The position numbers and the translations under genes were made by a program. Of a stretch of DNA of 64,000 nucleotides, positions 8,082 through 22,163 are shown in pieces. The stretch lies in NCBI GenBank assembly GCA_963757565.1, contig CAVWSB010000006.1:906057-970056 (forward strand). The letters run 5' to 3'. The stretch is from PALSA-894 sp963757565 (GTDB lineage: Bacteria; Pseudomonadota; Alphaproteobacteria; Rhizobiales; Xanthobacteraceae). The notes beneath the pieces were generated by a model. The model saw only the letters and a list, made by a program, of their open reading frames with translations, ran no database searches and was not told the origin of the DNA. Within the stretch, counting starts at the first letter, position 1. Every line of letters begins with the position of its first letter.

Positions 8082-9047
8082 TTATTCCGGCTGAATGCCT
8101 GCAGCCTTGATCAACTCGCCACGCACCTTGATGCCATCCTTCACGACGGCGGCAAGATCGTCCGGCGTACCCGCCACCACCACGAGCCCGAGGGCGGCAA
8201 GCTTCTCCTTTACGCCCTCGGCGTTGAGCACTTTCGCGACCCCGTCATGCAGCTTGGCGATCACGGGCGCCGGCGTTGCCGCCGGGGCGAACAGCCCGAT
8301 CCACGACGACATCTCGAAACCCGGCACAGTCTCGCCGATGGTCGGGATGTCCGGCATCGCGGCGTAACGCTGCTTCTCGACAACCGCGACGATGCGGATG
8401 CGACCGGTATTCATGTGCGGTACCGCGGCCGAGAGCGAGAGAAACGCCATGCCGATATGGCCGCCGAGCAGATCGTTCACCGCCGCGCCGCCGCCCTTGT
8501 AAGGAATGTGGGCGATGTCGATGCCGGCCAACTGATGCAGCAGTTCGCCGGCAAGATGATGCGGCGAACCGACGCCGGACGAGCCGTAATTGAGCTTGCC
8601 GGGATTGGCCTTCGCATAGGCGATGACATCGGCCACCGACTTGATCGGCAGTTCCGCGTTCACAGCGAGGCAGATGATGTTCGCACCCGCATAAGCGACC
8701 GGCGCGAGATCCTTCACGGGATCGAATCCGACGTACTTATAGAGATGCACGTTGCTCGCCATCTGCGCGTCAGTCCCGACCATCAGCGTGTAGCCGTCAG
8801 CAGGCGAGCGCGCGACATACGCCGCGCCGAGATTGCCGCCACTGCCCGGCCGGTTATCGACGATCACGGTCTGGCCCCAGGCCTGATGCAGCCCCTCCGC
8901 AATGGTGCGCGCCGTCAGATCCGACACCGCGCCCGGCGTGTAGCCAATGACAATTGTGATGGGCTTCGCAGGGTAGGTCTGGGCGCCGAGCGGCGTGGCG
9001 AACAGGGCAAGCGCGGCCACGAGTGCGGCACGGCGACAAAAATTCAT
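8082..9047 (-). CDS. Tripartite tricarboxylate transporter substrate-binding protein (TctC/Bug family)
   Basis: Intact 321-residue periplasmic binding protein. The signal sequence MNFCRRAALVAALALFATPL is cleaved near LGAQTYP. Family motifs are YPAKPITIVIGYTPGAVSD, VIVDNRPGSGGNLGA, DPVKDLAPVAY, NYGSSGVGSPHHLAGE and the hinge PAPVIAKLHDGVAKVL. Bug proteins bind carboxylates and related small organic acids. No tctA/tctB permease genes adjoin it, the usual orphan arrangement in Bradyrhizobium-like and Bordetella-like genomes. It sits 61 bases downstream of the aldo/keto reductase gene on the same strand and may be co-expressed with it. Confidence 0.9.
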   Translation of the reverse strand: MNFCRRAALVAALALFATPLGAQTYPAKPITIVIGYTPGAVSDLTARTIAEGLHQAWGQTVIVDNRPGSGGNLGAAYVARSPADGYTLMVGTDAQMASNVHLYKYVGFDPVKDLAPVAYAGANIICLAVNAELPIKSVADVIAYAKANPGKLNYGSSGVGSPHHLAGELLHQLAGIDIAHIPYKGGGAAVNDLLGGHIGMAFLSLSAAVPHMNTGRIRIVAVVEKQRYAAMPDIPTIGETVPGFEMSSWIGLFAPAATPAPVIAKLHDGVAKVLNAEGVKEKLAALGLVVVAGTPDDLAAVVKDGIKVRGELIKAAGIQPE

Positions 9048-9108
9048 CGAGCGTCTCCCATTTTTCAGGGAGTATTTCGCATCGCGCGCGCGATGACCAG
9101 CACGTGCC

Positions 9109-10035
9109 TCAGCCCAGAATTGCGGCCATCTTCTCGCGCAACGCCGCGTCCGGCAGCCGGCCGCTCGCCGCGCCGAGATTGTCGGTCATGTGCTCTGGAT
9201 TGCCCGTGCCCGGGATGACGGCCGTGACCGCCGTACTGCCGAGCAGGAACTTGAGGAAGAACTGCCCCCAGCTTGTCACATCCATGTCCTTCGCGAAATC
9301 CGGCAGCTCCTTGCCCTTCACGGCGCGAAACAGCGAAGTTCGGCCGAGCGGCAGCGCGGTGATCACTCCGGCGCCGGCGTCCGCGGCCGCCGGAATGACG
9401 CGCTTCTCCGCCTCGCGGTTGTCCATCGAATAGTCGACCTGCACGAAGTCCGGCTTCTCGCGCTTGATGATGACCTCCATCGCGGCGTAGTCCGCCGCAT
9501 CCGTCGACGTGATGCCGATGTAACGGCACTTGTCGGCGGCCTTCCAGTCGCGCAATTGCGCAAGGCTCTGGTTGGCGCGCGACACATTATGAAGCTGAAG
9601 CAGGTCGACCTTGGCGGTACGCAGCCGCTTGAGTGATTGCGCGAACTCGTCCGCGCCGGCCTTCGCGCTGCGCACCTCGATCTTGGTGGCGAGGAACACC
9701 TTGTCACGCAGCTTGCCGGCCTCGAGGATATCGCCGATCACCGTCTCGGCATTCCCGTAGACCGACGCCGTGTCGATCAGACGGCCGCCGCCCGCGAGCA
9801 ACGCCTCCACCACCTGTCCGAGCTTGGCGCGCTCGCCCTCGCCCGCCGACGGGAAGCTCACGGCGGTGCCCAGCCCGACCGGCACCAGCGTTTCGTCGGA
9901 ATGCGGAATCTTTCGCGTGATCCGTGTCGCCATCGGCTGCGGCGCTTGGGCGCGCGCGAAAGAGAGCGGCATGGCGGAAAACGCGAGCGCACCGGCGATG
10001 AGTGTACGACGGGTGGAATATGGAACGGATGTCAT
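9109..10035 (-). CDS. Aldo/keto reductase with Tat-type signal
   Basis: Intact 308-residue protein. The N-terminus has STRRTLIAGALAFSAMPLSF, a probable twin-arginine signal ending near ARAQA, so this is an exported member of a mostly cytosolic superfamily. The barrel is readable: GLGTAVSFP, LIDTASVYGNAETVIG (catalytic Asp and Tyr), VFLATKIEVRS (Lys), DLLQLHNVS (His in the LLQLHN position), then VITALPLGRTSLF and TAVIPGTGNPEHMTDNLGA (nucleotide-binding loop). An NADPH-dependent enzyme exported by Tat would fold with its cofactor first. Substrate unknown. The TctC-like gene lies downstream on the same strand. Confidence 0.88.
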   Translation of the reverse strand: MTSVPYSTRRTLIAGALAFSAMPLSFARAQAPQPMATRITRKIPHSDETLVPVGLGTAVSFPSAGEGERAKLGQVVEALLAGGGRLIDTASVYGNAETVIGDILEAGKLRDKVFLATKIEVRSAKAGADEFAQSLKRLRTAKVDLLQLHNVSRANQSLAQLRDWKAADKCRYIGITSTDAADYAAMEVIIKREKPDFVQVDYSMDNREAEKRVIPAAADAGAGVITALPLGRTSLFRAVKGKELPDFAKDMDVTSWGQFFLKFLLGSTAVTAVIPGTGNPEHMTDNLGAASGRLPDAALREKMAAILG

Positions 10036-10089
10036 GATGTCTCCTCGTCGCCCCGCGTAGTATAACGGCGCACGGGCAAAATGGATGCG

Positions 10090-11242
10090 TCAACGCGCCA
10101 ATTGGAACCGCTCGAAGCGGTGCAGCGCCTCCTCGATCTGCTTGCGGCGCGCCGCGCGTCCTGATTTGCGCAAGCCACGTCCACTTCTGGATCAGCAGCT
10201 TGCCGCGCTCGCGGTCGGTCTTGAGATCGAGCACCGCGACGATCTCGTCGCCGATCAGCACCGGCTGCGCAGAAATAGCCGAATACGCGCTTCTCCTTCG
10301 GCACATACGCCTCGAAGCGGTGTTCGTAGCCGAAAAAAGCCGCGAGACGCTTGCGCTGGATCACCAGCGGATCGAACGGATTGAGGATGTGCACGATGTC
10401 TGCGACCGGCTGGAGCGGCGCCTCGAGCATCGCGGGGCTCACCCAATGCGCGTGGCGTCGCGCCCTCGAGCGCGACCGGCACCAGCTCCTTGCGGCGCAC
10501 GCGTGCGCCGATGACCTTGTTGATCGCGGCCTTCATCGGCGCGTTGAGGTGGCAGATCGAATCGAAACTAACGACGCCCTGCGCGCGCAGCGCGCGATCG
10601 AGCAGATACCCCATGCGCTCGCTTTCAGACGCTGGCTTCGGCAGGCGATCGAAGCCGAAATGCCGCGTCATCAGCTCATAGGTCTTGAGCATGCCCTCGC
10701 GCTGGCTCACGGTCAGCACGCCGCGATAGAACGCAAGCTGCAGCGCGCGCTTTGACGGCTTGCGGCTCGCCCATTCGTGATCCTTCTCGCGCAGTTCGTC
10801 GTCGTCGATGTCGCGGATGGTGAGCGCGCCCGTTGCGCTTGATGCGGCCGAGCACCTTTTGCAGTTCGCCGCGCTTCACGGTGGAGAAGAAACGGCTGTG
10901 GTTGTCGGCCTCGCGCTTCATCGCGCGTGTGAAGAAGCGAATGTCAGCGGTCGGCACGTAGGAGAGCGCATGCGTCCAGTATTCGAACACGGTCTTGTCG
11001 ATCGACTGCGCCTGCCGCAGATGATCGCGCCGGTAGCCGGGAATGCGCGTGTAGAGAATTTGGTGGTGGCAGCGTTCCACCACATTGATGGTGTCGATCT
11101 GCACATAGCCGAGATGCTGAACGGCGGCGGGCGTTGCGAGCGGCCCGTCGCCGAACGGCGCCGCCTCGTCGAGCCGCTGCGCGCGCAGCCAGATGCGGCG
11201 CGCGCGGGCTTGAGAAAGGGGGATGGCGGATATCTTGGGCAC
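10090..11242 (-). CDS. YcaQ-like winged-helix DNA glycosylase family protein (frameshifted)
   Basis: About 385 residues of the YcaQ/AlkX family (HTH_42), enzymes that unhook DNA interstrand crosslinks. The N-terminus has LSQARARRIWLRAQRLD, then VQHLGYVQIDTINVVERCHHQI, the region holding the conserved QxDxI-type catalytic motif. Next come EYWTHALSYVP, GYLLDRALRAQGVV and NPFDPLVIQRKRLAAFFGYE, then YVPKEKRVFGYF. The end FERFQLAR precedes a TGA at 10090-10092. Frames change near 10840, 10450 and 10265. The start ATG is at 11242. Family identity is strong; substrate preference is not determinable. Confidence 0.85.
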
Positions 11243-11260
11243 GGACGGATCATTTCATCT

Positions 11261-11334
11261 CCGCTCATGCCCGCGAAAGCGGGCATCCAGTTCTTGGCCA
11301 AGGACTGGGTCCCCGCTTTCGCGGGGACGAGCGG
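11261..11334. repeat. Dispersed palindromic repeat, family A (copy 1)
   Basis: Two imperfect inverted half-sites, CCGCTCATGCCCGCGAAAGC and its near complement ending GAGCGG, flank a short core TTCTTGGCCAAGGA. A second member lies at 40888-40966. Such CCCGCGAAAGCGGG palindromes are scattered between genes in Bradyrhizobium-like genomes. It occupies most of the space between the YcaQ-like and dehydrogenase genes and could act as a terminator or RNA stabiliser. Confidence 0.75.
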
Positions 11335-11341
11335 AACAATG

Positions 11342-12421
11342 CTACCCCAGCAGCGCTGCGACCGCCTTGCCGGCGGCCTCGGTGTTGGCCGAGCCGCCGA
11401 GGTCGCGCGTGCGGGTCTTTGCATCGGCGAGCGCGGTCTCGATCGCCTTCACGATCGCGGCCGCGGCTTCGCTTTCGCCGAGATGCTCGAGCATCATGGC
11501 GGCGGACCAGATCTGCCCGATCGGGTTCGCGATGCCCTGCCCCGCGATGTCCGGCGCCGAGCCGTGCACCGGCTCGAACACCGAGGGGAATTTGCGCTCC
11601 GGATTGATGTTGCCCGACGGCGCGATGCCGATGGTGCCGGTGCAGGCCGGCCCGAGGTCGGAGAGGATGTCGCCGAACAGGTTCGACGCCACCACGACGT
11701 TGAACGTGTCGGGCTTGAGCACGAACAGCGCCGAGAGAATATCGATGTGAAACTTGTTCCATTTGATGTCGGGGAAGTTCTTCGCCATCGCCTCCACGCG
11801 CTCGTCCCAATACGGCATGGTGATCGCGATGCCGTTCGACTTGGTCGCGGACGTAAGGTGCTTCTTCGGCGTCTTCTGCGCCAGCTCGAAGGCGAACTTC
11901 AGCACGCGATCGACGCCGATGCGCGTGAAGATCGTCTCCTGCATCACGACTTCGCGATCGGTCCCCGGGAATGCGCGCCCGCCGATCGCCGAATACTCGC
12001 CCTCGGTGTTCTCGCGCACGACCCAGAAATCGATGTCGCCCGGCTTGCGGCCCGCGAGCGGCGACGGCACGCCCGGCATCAGCCGCACCGGGCGCAGATT
12101 GACGTACTGGTCGAACTCACGGCGGAACAGGATGAGCGAGCCCCACAGCGAAACGTGGTCCGGCATCTTGGCCGGCCAGCCGACCGCGCCGAAGAAGATC
12201 GCGTCATGCTGGCCGATCTGGTCCTTCCAGTCCTCCGGCATCATGCGGTCGTGCTTGGCGTAATAGTCGTAGCAGGCGAAATCGAACCAGTCCTGGCGGA
12301 TCTCGAAGCCGAATTTCTTCGACACGGCCTCCAGCGCGCGCACGCCCTCCGGCACCACCTCCTTGCCGATGCCGTCGCCCGGAATGACGGCGACACGATA
12401 GACGCGATTGGTGGCGGGCAT
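11342..12421 (-). CDS. Tartrate dehydrogenase/decarboxylase-type isocitrate/isopropylmalate dehydrogenase family protein
   Basis: Intact 359-residue NAD-dependent beta-decarboxylating dehydrogenase. The start at 12421 gives MPATNRVYRVAVIPGDGIG. Conserved elements are GAVGWPAKMPDHVSLWG, YVNLRPVRL (Arg substrate contacts), WVVRENTEGEYS, the catalytic Lys in TSATKSNGI, DILSALFVLKPDTF and DILSDLGPACTGTIGIAPSG. The wording of these motifs fits the TtuC tartrate/D-malate dehydrogenase branch rather than LeuB. The reaction would be oxidation and decarboxylation of a 2-hydroxyacid carrying a 3-carboxylate, with Mg or Mn and NAD. It lies upstream of the YcaQ-like gene, separated by the palindromic repeat. 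Confidence 0.85.
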   Translation of the reverse strand: MPATNRVYRVAVIPGDGIGKEVVPEGVRALEAVSKKFGFEIRQDWFDFACYDYYAKHDRMMPEDWKDQIGQHDAIFFGAVGWPAKMPDHVSLWGSLILFRREFDQYVNLRPVRLMPGVPSPLAGRKPGDIDFWVVRENTEGEYSAIGGRAFPGTDREVVMQETIFTRIGVDRVLKFAFELAQKTPKKHLTSATKSNGIAITMPYWDERVEAMAKNFPDIKWNKFHIDILSALFVLKPDTFNVVVASNLFGDILSDLGPACTGTIGIAPSGNINPERKFPSVFEPVHGSAPDIAGQGIANPIGQIWSAAMMLEHLGESEAAAAIVKAIETALADAKTRTRDLGGSANTEAAGKAVAALLG

Positions 12422-12590
12422 GGAATTTCCTTGGAGGCTGTTCTGGCGGGACGCGCATTGATAGCGCATGTCGGCGGGCCGCAAAAGCCGGCCCAGTCGT
12501 GCGGGAAAGTGCCTCGCAGGACCAGAAAAAACGTGATTTGCCCTTTCATCGCATGGATCGTTCCATGAAGGGCCGCGTTATCCGGGTCCC

Positions 12591-14383
12591 ATGATGCTCA
12601 GTCCGACTCAGGCCAGCCGCCTCCACCGGGCGCTTGCCGACGCTCGAGGTCCCTAGCGCGTTGCGCGCGCTCGTGCGCGCGCGCGAAGTCGAGCATCCTG
12701 TTTCTCGGCGCCGCGATCGGCGCGCTTCGCCGGCCTCATCGTCGCCGGCATGAGCGCCATCGTGACGCTGATGCACACACTGCTGTTCGCGCTGCCTTTG
12801 GGCGAGCGGCTATCGGCTGCCGCAACGCTCGATCCCTGGCGTGCGCTCCTCGTGCCGCTCGCCGGCGGAGTTGTCTTCGGGCTCGGTCTGCTGGCGCTCG
12901 CGCGCTGGCGGCCGGTGCGCGAGGTCGACCCGATCGAGGCCAATGCGCTGCATGGCGGGCGCATGTCGCTGCGCGGCAGCCTCATCGTCGCTGCACAAAC
13001 GATGTGGTCGAGCGGCGTCGGCGCGTCGGTCGGGCTGGAGGCCGGCTACACGCAGCTCGCGAGCGGGTTTGCCTCGTGGATCGGGCGGCTGTTCCGGCTG
13101 CGCCGCCGCGACCTGCGCGTGCTGGTCGGCTGCGGCGCGGCCGGCGCGATCGGGGGCGCCTTCGGCGCGCCGCTCGCGGGTGCGTTCTATGCTTTCGAGC
13201 TGGTGATCGGAAGCTATTCGGTCGTCGAGCCTCGCGCCGGTCGGCATCGCGGCGCTGTTCGGTTATCTGGTGGCAAACCTGTTCGCGCCGCGTGAACATC
13301 GGCTTCGAGATGCCGTTCGTCATGCAGGTTGCGGGGCACGATATCGCGGCCGCCGCGGTGGTCGGACTGGCCGCGGCCGGCGTCGGCATCGTGCTGATGC
13401 GCGGCGTCAGCCTGTGCGAAAGTCTGCTCTCGCGGCTGCGCATCCCGCCGGCCCTGCGCCCGCCGATCGGCGGCGCGCTCGTCGGCGCGCTCGCGCTCGC
13501 CTCGCCGCAGGTGCTCTCGTCCGGCCACGGCGCGATCCACATCGCCGGGATGCTGCAAAGCCCGCTCCAACTGATCGCGATGCTGTTCGTGCTGAAGGCG
13601 CTCGCGTCGATCGTTTCGCTCGGTTCGGGCTTTCGCGGCGGACTGTTCTTCGCTTCGCTGTTGCTCGGTGCGCTCGCCGGGCGCGTGCTCGCCGAGGGAG
13701 CGGATTTCGTGTTCCCGACGCTCGCGCTCGATCCGCACATCTACGCGATCATCGGCATGGGCGCGCTGTCGGTCTCGGTGATCGGTGGGCCGCTCACCAT
13801 GACGTTCATCGCGCTCGAATCGACCGGCGACCTGTGGCTCACCACCGCCGTGCTGATCGCCGTGATCGTGTCTGCGCAGGTGACGCGAGAGACCTTCGGC
13901 TATTCGTTCGCGACCTGGCGCTTCCATCTGCGCGGCGAAACGATCCGCAGCGCCGCCGATGTCGGCTGGATCCGCGAACTCAACGTGCGGCGCATGATGC
14001 GCGGCGACCCGCGCACCGTCCCGGCGCATACCACCCTGTCGCGGTTCCGCATGGTGTTCCCGCTCGGCTCGACCGCGCAGGTGGTCGCGCTCAACGAGGA
14101 CAGGAGCTACGCCGGCATCGTGCTGGTCGCCGAGGCGCATGCGCCGGAACTGGAAGAGACTGTTCCGGTGCGCGAGATCCTGCACGCGCGCGACACGGTG
14201 CTGCTGCCGAGGATGACCGTGAAGGAGGCGGTCGAGGCGTTCGATACCGCCGAGGCGGAGGCGCTCGCCGTCATCGAGGCGCGCGAAAGGCGCAACGTGA
14301 TCGGCCTGCTGACCGAAGCGCACGCTCTGCGGCGCTATTCGGACGAACTCGAGCTGCGCCGGCGCGAGTTGACCGGCGAATAG
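12591..14383 (+). CDS. ClC-type chloride channel/antiporter with C-terminal CBS pair (frameshifted)
   Basis: About 595 residues. The ClC helices contain SSGVGASVGLEAGYTQ, carrying the gating Glu but with Gly instead of the proline of the usual GxEGP, and GSGFRGGLFFASLLLGA, the second selectivity segment. A two-CBS-like tail follows the membrane part (RRMMRGDPRTVPAHTTLSRF and ILHARDTVLLPRMTVKEA). The likely start is ATG 12591, but frames must change near 12655 and between 13230 and 13300. ClC proteins of bacteria are either channels or chloride/proton exchangers; the retained Glu suggests exchange, which is inference. CBS domains usually sense adenine nucleotides. Confidence 0.85.
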
Positions 14384-14431
14384 CCCCAGCCGCGCCCGGC
14401 CCGGCGCGGCTGCGGGACATTCGGCGACGTC

Positions 14432-14917
14432 TCAGGCGACGAGCGGCCGCAGCGAAGGATGCTGACGGACGAACGACAGTTTCTCGGCCCATGCGTCCAG
14501 CCCCCAGACGTGACCTGCGTGCTTGACGAACAGATAGACCATCACGGTTGCGTACACGATGTGATAGTCGACGATGAAGTTGTTCTTGTTCTCGATGAAC
14601 GGCCAGTCCATGTGGGCTAGCCAGTACATCAGGATGAGCGCGATACCGAATATGGTGCTGACGCGCACCATCAAGCCGAACAGGAGCGACAAGCCGATCA
14701 GCAGGTGGCCCCAGGCCACCATGAAGCTGATGACCGGCGCAATCGCCGGCGCTGTGAACATCGCGAACAAGCCATGGAAGGTTTTCGTGTGATCGAGGAA
14801 GCCCACGATGCTGAAGTCGGCGACGAAGGCCTGATGCGAGGCGGCGTAGATGAAGGTCCACGCCATCAACATGCGAAAGATGAAAACAAGATTTCGTTCG
14901 GCGTTTGAATTCGGCAT
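14432..14917 (-). CDS. DoxX family membrane protein
   Basis: Intact protein of 161 residues with four predicted helices. The start at 14917 gives MPNSNAERNLVFIFRMLMAW. DoxX-type features are the first helix with WTFIYAASHQA, the VAWGHLLIGLSLLFGLMVR segment, and the third helix ending YWLAHMDWP. An upstream in-frame extension lacks a plausible ribosome site. DoxX proteins are linked to quinone or thiosulfate metabolism in archaea and to redox homeostasis in bacteria, but most are uncharacterised. It is convergent with the ClC gene and divergent from the AhpD-like gene 125 bases away. Confidence 0.82.
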   Translation of the reverse strand: MPNSNAERNLVFIFRMLMAWTFIYAASHQAFVADFSIVGFLDHTKTFHGLFAMFTAPAIAPVISFMVAWGHLLIGLSLLFGLMVRVSTIFGIALILMYWLAHMDWPFIENKNNFIVDYHIVYATVMVYLFVKHAGHVWGLDAWAEKLSFVRQHPSLRPLVA

Positions 14918-15041
14918 CGCGTTCTCCCCGGATTGGAGTGCTCTGAATTCCACCGTGACCTTCCCCCGCGCTTCCTGGAGCGGCATTGATCTAACGCAAG
15001 TCACCGGATCAGCCGGCGGCGCCACATGGCAACAAAAGGAC

Positions 15042-15437
15042 ATGCAGATGAGCATCACACCGATCGACTATGCGGACGCTTCGCCGCAGGTGCGGGCCGT
15101 GTACGACGACATCAAGCGCACCCGCGGCGTGCCGGATGTGAACAATTTCTGGAAGCATCTTGCGCACGATCCCGCCGGGCTGAAACGCACGTGGGAGAGC
15201 GTGAAGGAGATGATGGCGCCCGGCGCGCTCGATCCGCTGATCAAGGAGATGGTCTATCTGGCGGTGAGCGTCACCAACGGCTGCGGCTATTGCATCGCAA
15301 GCCACGGCGCCGCGGCCCGCAAAGCCGGCATGAGCGAAGCGATGTTCGGCGAGCTGATGGCGGTGGTCGGAATGGCGAACGAGACCAACCGGCTGGCAAA
15401 CGGCTATCGGGTGCCGATCGATGAAGCTTTTCGGTGA
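15042..15437 (+). CDS. Carboxymuconolactone decarboxylase family protein (AhpD-like)
   Basis: Intact 131-residue protein. The core has FWKHLAHDPAGLKRTWESV and VTNGCGYCIASHGAAARKAG, in which CxxC plus the following His match the AhpD-like peroxidase/reductase active site rather than the true lactone decarboxylase. ATG 15042 or 15048 is used; the latter gives MSITPIDYADA and both are equally close to AAAAGGA. It would act as a cytosolic thiol-based hydroperoxide-reducing partner, an inference from the CxxC-His motif. The neighbouring divergent DoxX gene also fits a redox role. Confidence 0.87.
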   Translation: MQMSITPIDYADASPQVRAVYDDIKRTRGVPDVNNFWKHLAHDPAGLKRTWESVKEMMAPGALDPLIKEMVYLAVSVTNGCGYCIASHGAAARKAGMSEAMFGELMAVVGMANETNRLANGYRVPIDEAFR

Positions 15438-15603
15438 CCGTTGAACGGTACGGCCAAGAACGTCTTCCCGGGCGGCCCTACGCGGTTCTGGAGCCGGGAG
15501 CCGTCGGCAATAGCCAGCGGTCAAACGGTTATCGATCGGCCGACACGTCCGGTTCAGCCGTAATTGCCTGGATCAAATCGATCGCGTAGCTGTACGCCGC
15601 GCT

Positions 15604-16671
15604 TTGAACGCATTGCGAAAGGAACGGCTGGTGAAGCGATTGGTGCAAGGAGCTGCCGCCACCGCATGTCTCGGCATCTTGTTGCACCCGTTCTTTTTCG
15701 TCATCTACCGCCTGATTGCTTTCAACACGGCGCCCCGAGACGATTACACACCGCTGCTGTTCTGGTTGTTCGGCCAGCCCGACAGTATCCCGCCGGGCTC
15801 TCCCTACGGGTACCGCATACTGACATTGCTTGCGGCTGTGCCCTTTTACCAAGGGCTGCCGACCATCTTGCTGACCAATCTGCCTTCAGGGATCTCGGAG
15901 TCCTACCTGCGTGCGAGCGCAGCGTTTGCGGCGCTGACTTACGTCTCCCTGATTGCTTCATCTTACGGTTTACTTTCTGGCGATCGATCGCGCGCATCTG
16001 GGAAAGCTCGATGGGGTCTGCGCCGGCGTGCTCGTGTTCATATCCGGCTGGTATGCCTCCATCATCTTGATCGATACGTTCGCGATCCTGCTGATCTGCC
16101 TTGGACTCTACGTCATCCATCGCCAGGTCGCGTTCGGCGTTCTGCTGCTGGTTTCGGTGGCCTGCAATGAGAAGGTCGCGATTGTTTTTGCGCTTTGGCT
16201 GACCACCCGATGGATCCTCTGTCCGGAGGACCGCCAAGCTCCTGCGAATGCCGTGGTTCACATCGCTTGCCGCGATCGCGCTTTACGTGGCGATCATCGC
16301 GATCGTGCAATTGCCCGGTTACAGCTACCAAACCCGGCCGGCAATGTACCCGTTCACATTCTGGGAAAATCTGACGCTACTTCCAACAACGCGCGGCATT
16401 CTTCTCAACATCGTGCCGGTCGCGATTCTGAGCGGTTCGGCTGTGCTCGCCTGGAAGGCGATCGGGCCTGCATTTCCCACACGTCTCTTCCGCCCGATCG
16501 ACGTCCTGGTGGTCTTTGAAATGGCGCTGGTTGCCATGATCGTCACCCACGAATTCCAGATGGGGCGTCTCGTCGATGCATGCCGCGGCGCTCTATGTGC
16601 TGCCGATAGGAGTTGCGATCGGGACCTGGTTGCGCGGAATGCCGGACGGCACCACGCACCACACCGCCTGA
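15604..16671 (+). CDS. Polytopic membrane protein of unknown function (frameshifted)
   Basis: About 355 residues assembled from three frames. A positively charged N-terminus (NALRKERLVKRLVQG) is followed by at least seven hydrophobic segments, among them ACLGILLHPFFFVIYRLIAF, VLVFISGWYASIILIDTF and LNIVPVAILSGSAVLAWKAI. Loops contain TPLLFWLFGQPDSIPPGSPY and CNEKVAIVFALWLTTRWIL. The C-terminal piece is MHAAALYVLPIGVAIGTWLRG, stopping at 16671. Frame changes lie near 15955, 16240 and 16580. The start may be TTG 15604. The layout resembles glycosyltransferase C-like or EpsG-like membrane proteins, but no catalytic motif can be defended. Confidence 0.6.
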
Positions 16672-16731
16672 AGCGGCCGCGAGGCAGTGCGCCCCGAGGG
16701 GCGGATCGGTCATAGACCTCGGGTATCGCAA

Positions 16732-16769
16732 CAAAAAGCCCGCCGCAGGAGGTCCCGCGGCGGGCTTTG
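16732..16769 (-). terminator. rRNA operon terminator
   Basis: On the minus strand AAAGCCCGCCGC pairs with GCGGCGGGCTTT, with a run of T following. It lies 41 bases beyond the 5S gene, the expected place for the end of the rRNA transcript. On the plus strand it also follows the membrane-protein gene at 16671. Confidence 0.88.
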
Positions 16770-16809
16770 TATATCGATCATCGTGAGTGAGAAAACATCC
16801 GTCCTTGGC

Positions 16810-16928
16810 AGACCTGGCAGCGACCTACTCTTCCAAGCCTTGAGACTTAGTACCATCGGCGCTGAGGGGTTTAACGGCCGTGTTCGGGATGGGAACGGGT
16901 TCAGGCTCCCCGCTAAAACCACCAGGTC
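16810..16928 (-). rRNA. rrf: 5S ribosomal RNA
   Basis: About 119 bases. The 5' side GACCTGGTGGTTTTAGCGGG pairs with the 3' end CGCTGCCAGGTCT, and internal CCGAACACGGCCGTTAAACC is the usual loop-A/B region of alphaproteobacterial 5S RNA. It is last in the minus-strand rRNA operon, 91 bases after the 23S 3' processing stem. Confidence 0.96.
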
Positions 16929-17018
16929 GGCGAAAGACGGATGTGCAAGCTGGATTTCTATTTTCAGCGTTGGCCATTCGCTCCGATCCTAATCCTTGAG
17001 AGGATTAAGGCCCGAGCG

Positions 17019-17043
17019 ATGGGCATTGGAAATGAGAACGATC

Positions 17044-17046
<3 letters not shown>
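17019..17046 (-). other. 3' arm of the 23S rRNA processing stalk
   Basis: In the transcript this segment (starting CTTGATCGTTCTCATT) is complementary over about 27 bases to 19916-19943 on the 5' side of 23S, with three or four mismatches or wobbles. Such stalks are the RNase III target that releases pre-23S. Confidence 0.75.
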
Positions 17047-19915
<2,869 letters not shown>

Positions 19916-19918
<3 letters not shown>

Positions 19919-19943
19919 GATCGCTCTCATTATCAATGCCCAC
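19916..19943 (-). other. 5' arm of the 23S rRNA processing stalk
   Basis: The segment just before mature 23S in the transcript (GTGGGCATTGATAATGAGAG and onward) pairs with 17019-17046. The spacer between it and tRNA-Ala (19944-20301, about 360 bases) contains no gene that can be supported. Confidence 0.75.
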
Positions 19944-20301
19944 TTCCGCACTCGGCGCGCGGCGTCAACTCGGAGACTTGCGTCTCCTGCCAACGGAACA
20001 CTGATTAGAAAGACCAGCTTGCAAGATCGAACCGACAACCCTCTGCGGTCAAGCAATGGGCTGACAAGCGAAACCCATGAGTTGCCTCATGCGAATCGCC
20101 GGGAGTGCGCGACCGGGACAGCTGTGGGGCCATCACGGTGCTCGGAACGATCTTCTCTTCACGATGTCAGATATCACGCGACTGCCGCAGTTCTTGCGAG
20201 CCTTTAGCTCCCGCAAGTCCATAGTGCGACGGACGCGAATTGTTTTGTTTGGACGAGCTATCTCGCTGGCATGCCGACCGAAGCTGCAAGGCAGCGAAGG
20301 C

Positions 20302-20377
20302 TGGTGGAGCCAGACGGGATCGAACCGACGACCTCCTGCTTGCAAAGCAGGCGCTCTCCCAGCTGAGCTATGGCCCC
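20302..20377 (-). tRNA. tRNA-Ala (TGC anticodon)
   Basis: A 76-base cloverleaf in the 16S-23S spacer, beginning GGGGCCATAGCTCAGCTGGG with anticodon loop TTTGCAA and encoded CCA. The position after tRNA-Ile and before 23S is the standard bacterial spacer arrangement. Confidence 0.97.
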
Positions 20378-20398
20378 GGACGTCGGTGCAGCAAAAGT

Positions 20399-20475
20399 TG
20401 GTGGGCCTGGGAAGACTTGAACTTCCGACCTCACGCTTATCAAGCGCGCGCTCTAACCAACTGAGCTACAAGCCC
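20399..20475 (-). tRNA. tRNA-Ile (GAT anticodon)
   Basis: A 77-base cloverleaf beginning GGGCTTGTAGCTCAGTTGGT with anticodon loop TTGATAA and encoded CCA. It lies 21 bases upstream of tRNA-Ala in transcript order. Confidence 0.97.
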
Positions 20476-20556
20476 GAGATCCAACGGACCGGCCGGCCTT
20501 TCGCCGCGATCGCAATAGCGATCGCCAGGCGACGTGCGCGGCACGGGCTCGTCCAT

Positions 20557-20581
20557 GAAGAAAGAGAAACGTAGACGGCGG
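20557..20581 (-). other. 3' arm of the 16S rRNA processing stalk
   Basis: A 25-base segment of the 16S-tRNA spacer whose transcript (CCGCCGTCTACG then TTTCTCTTTCTTC) pairs with 22389-22413 in the leader at 24 of 25 positions, the exception being a G-U wobble. It is the expected RNase III stalk around pre-16S. Confidence 0.85.
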
Positions 20582-20668
20582 TGTCCCGCCAAGTGGAGAC
20601 TTATGACTGAGCCCCTGATGTTTCTAAAACGGTTCGATAGCACTCGCGGATGCGAGGTCTGAAGGACC

Positions 20669-22163
<1,495 letters not shown>

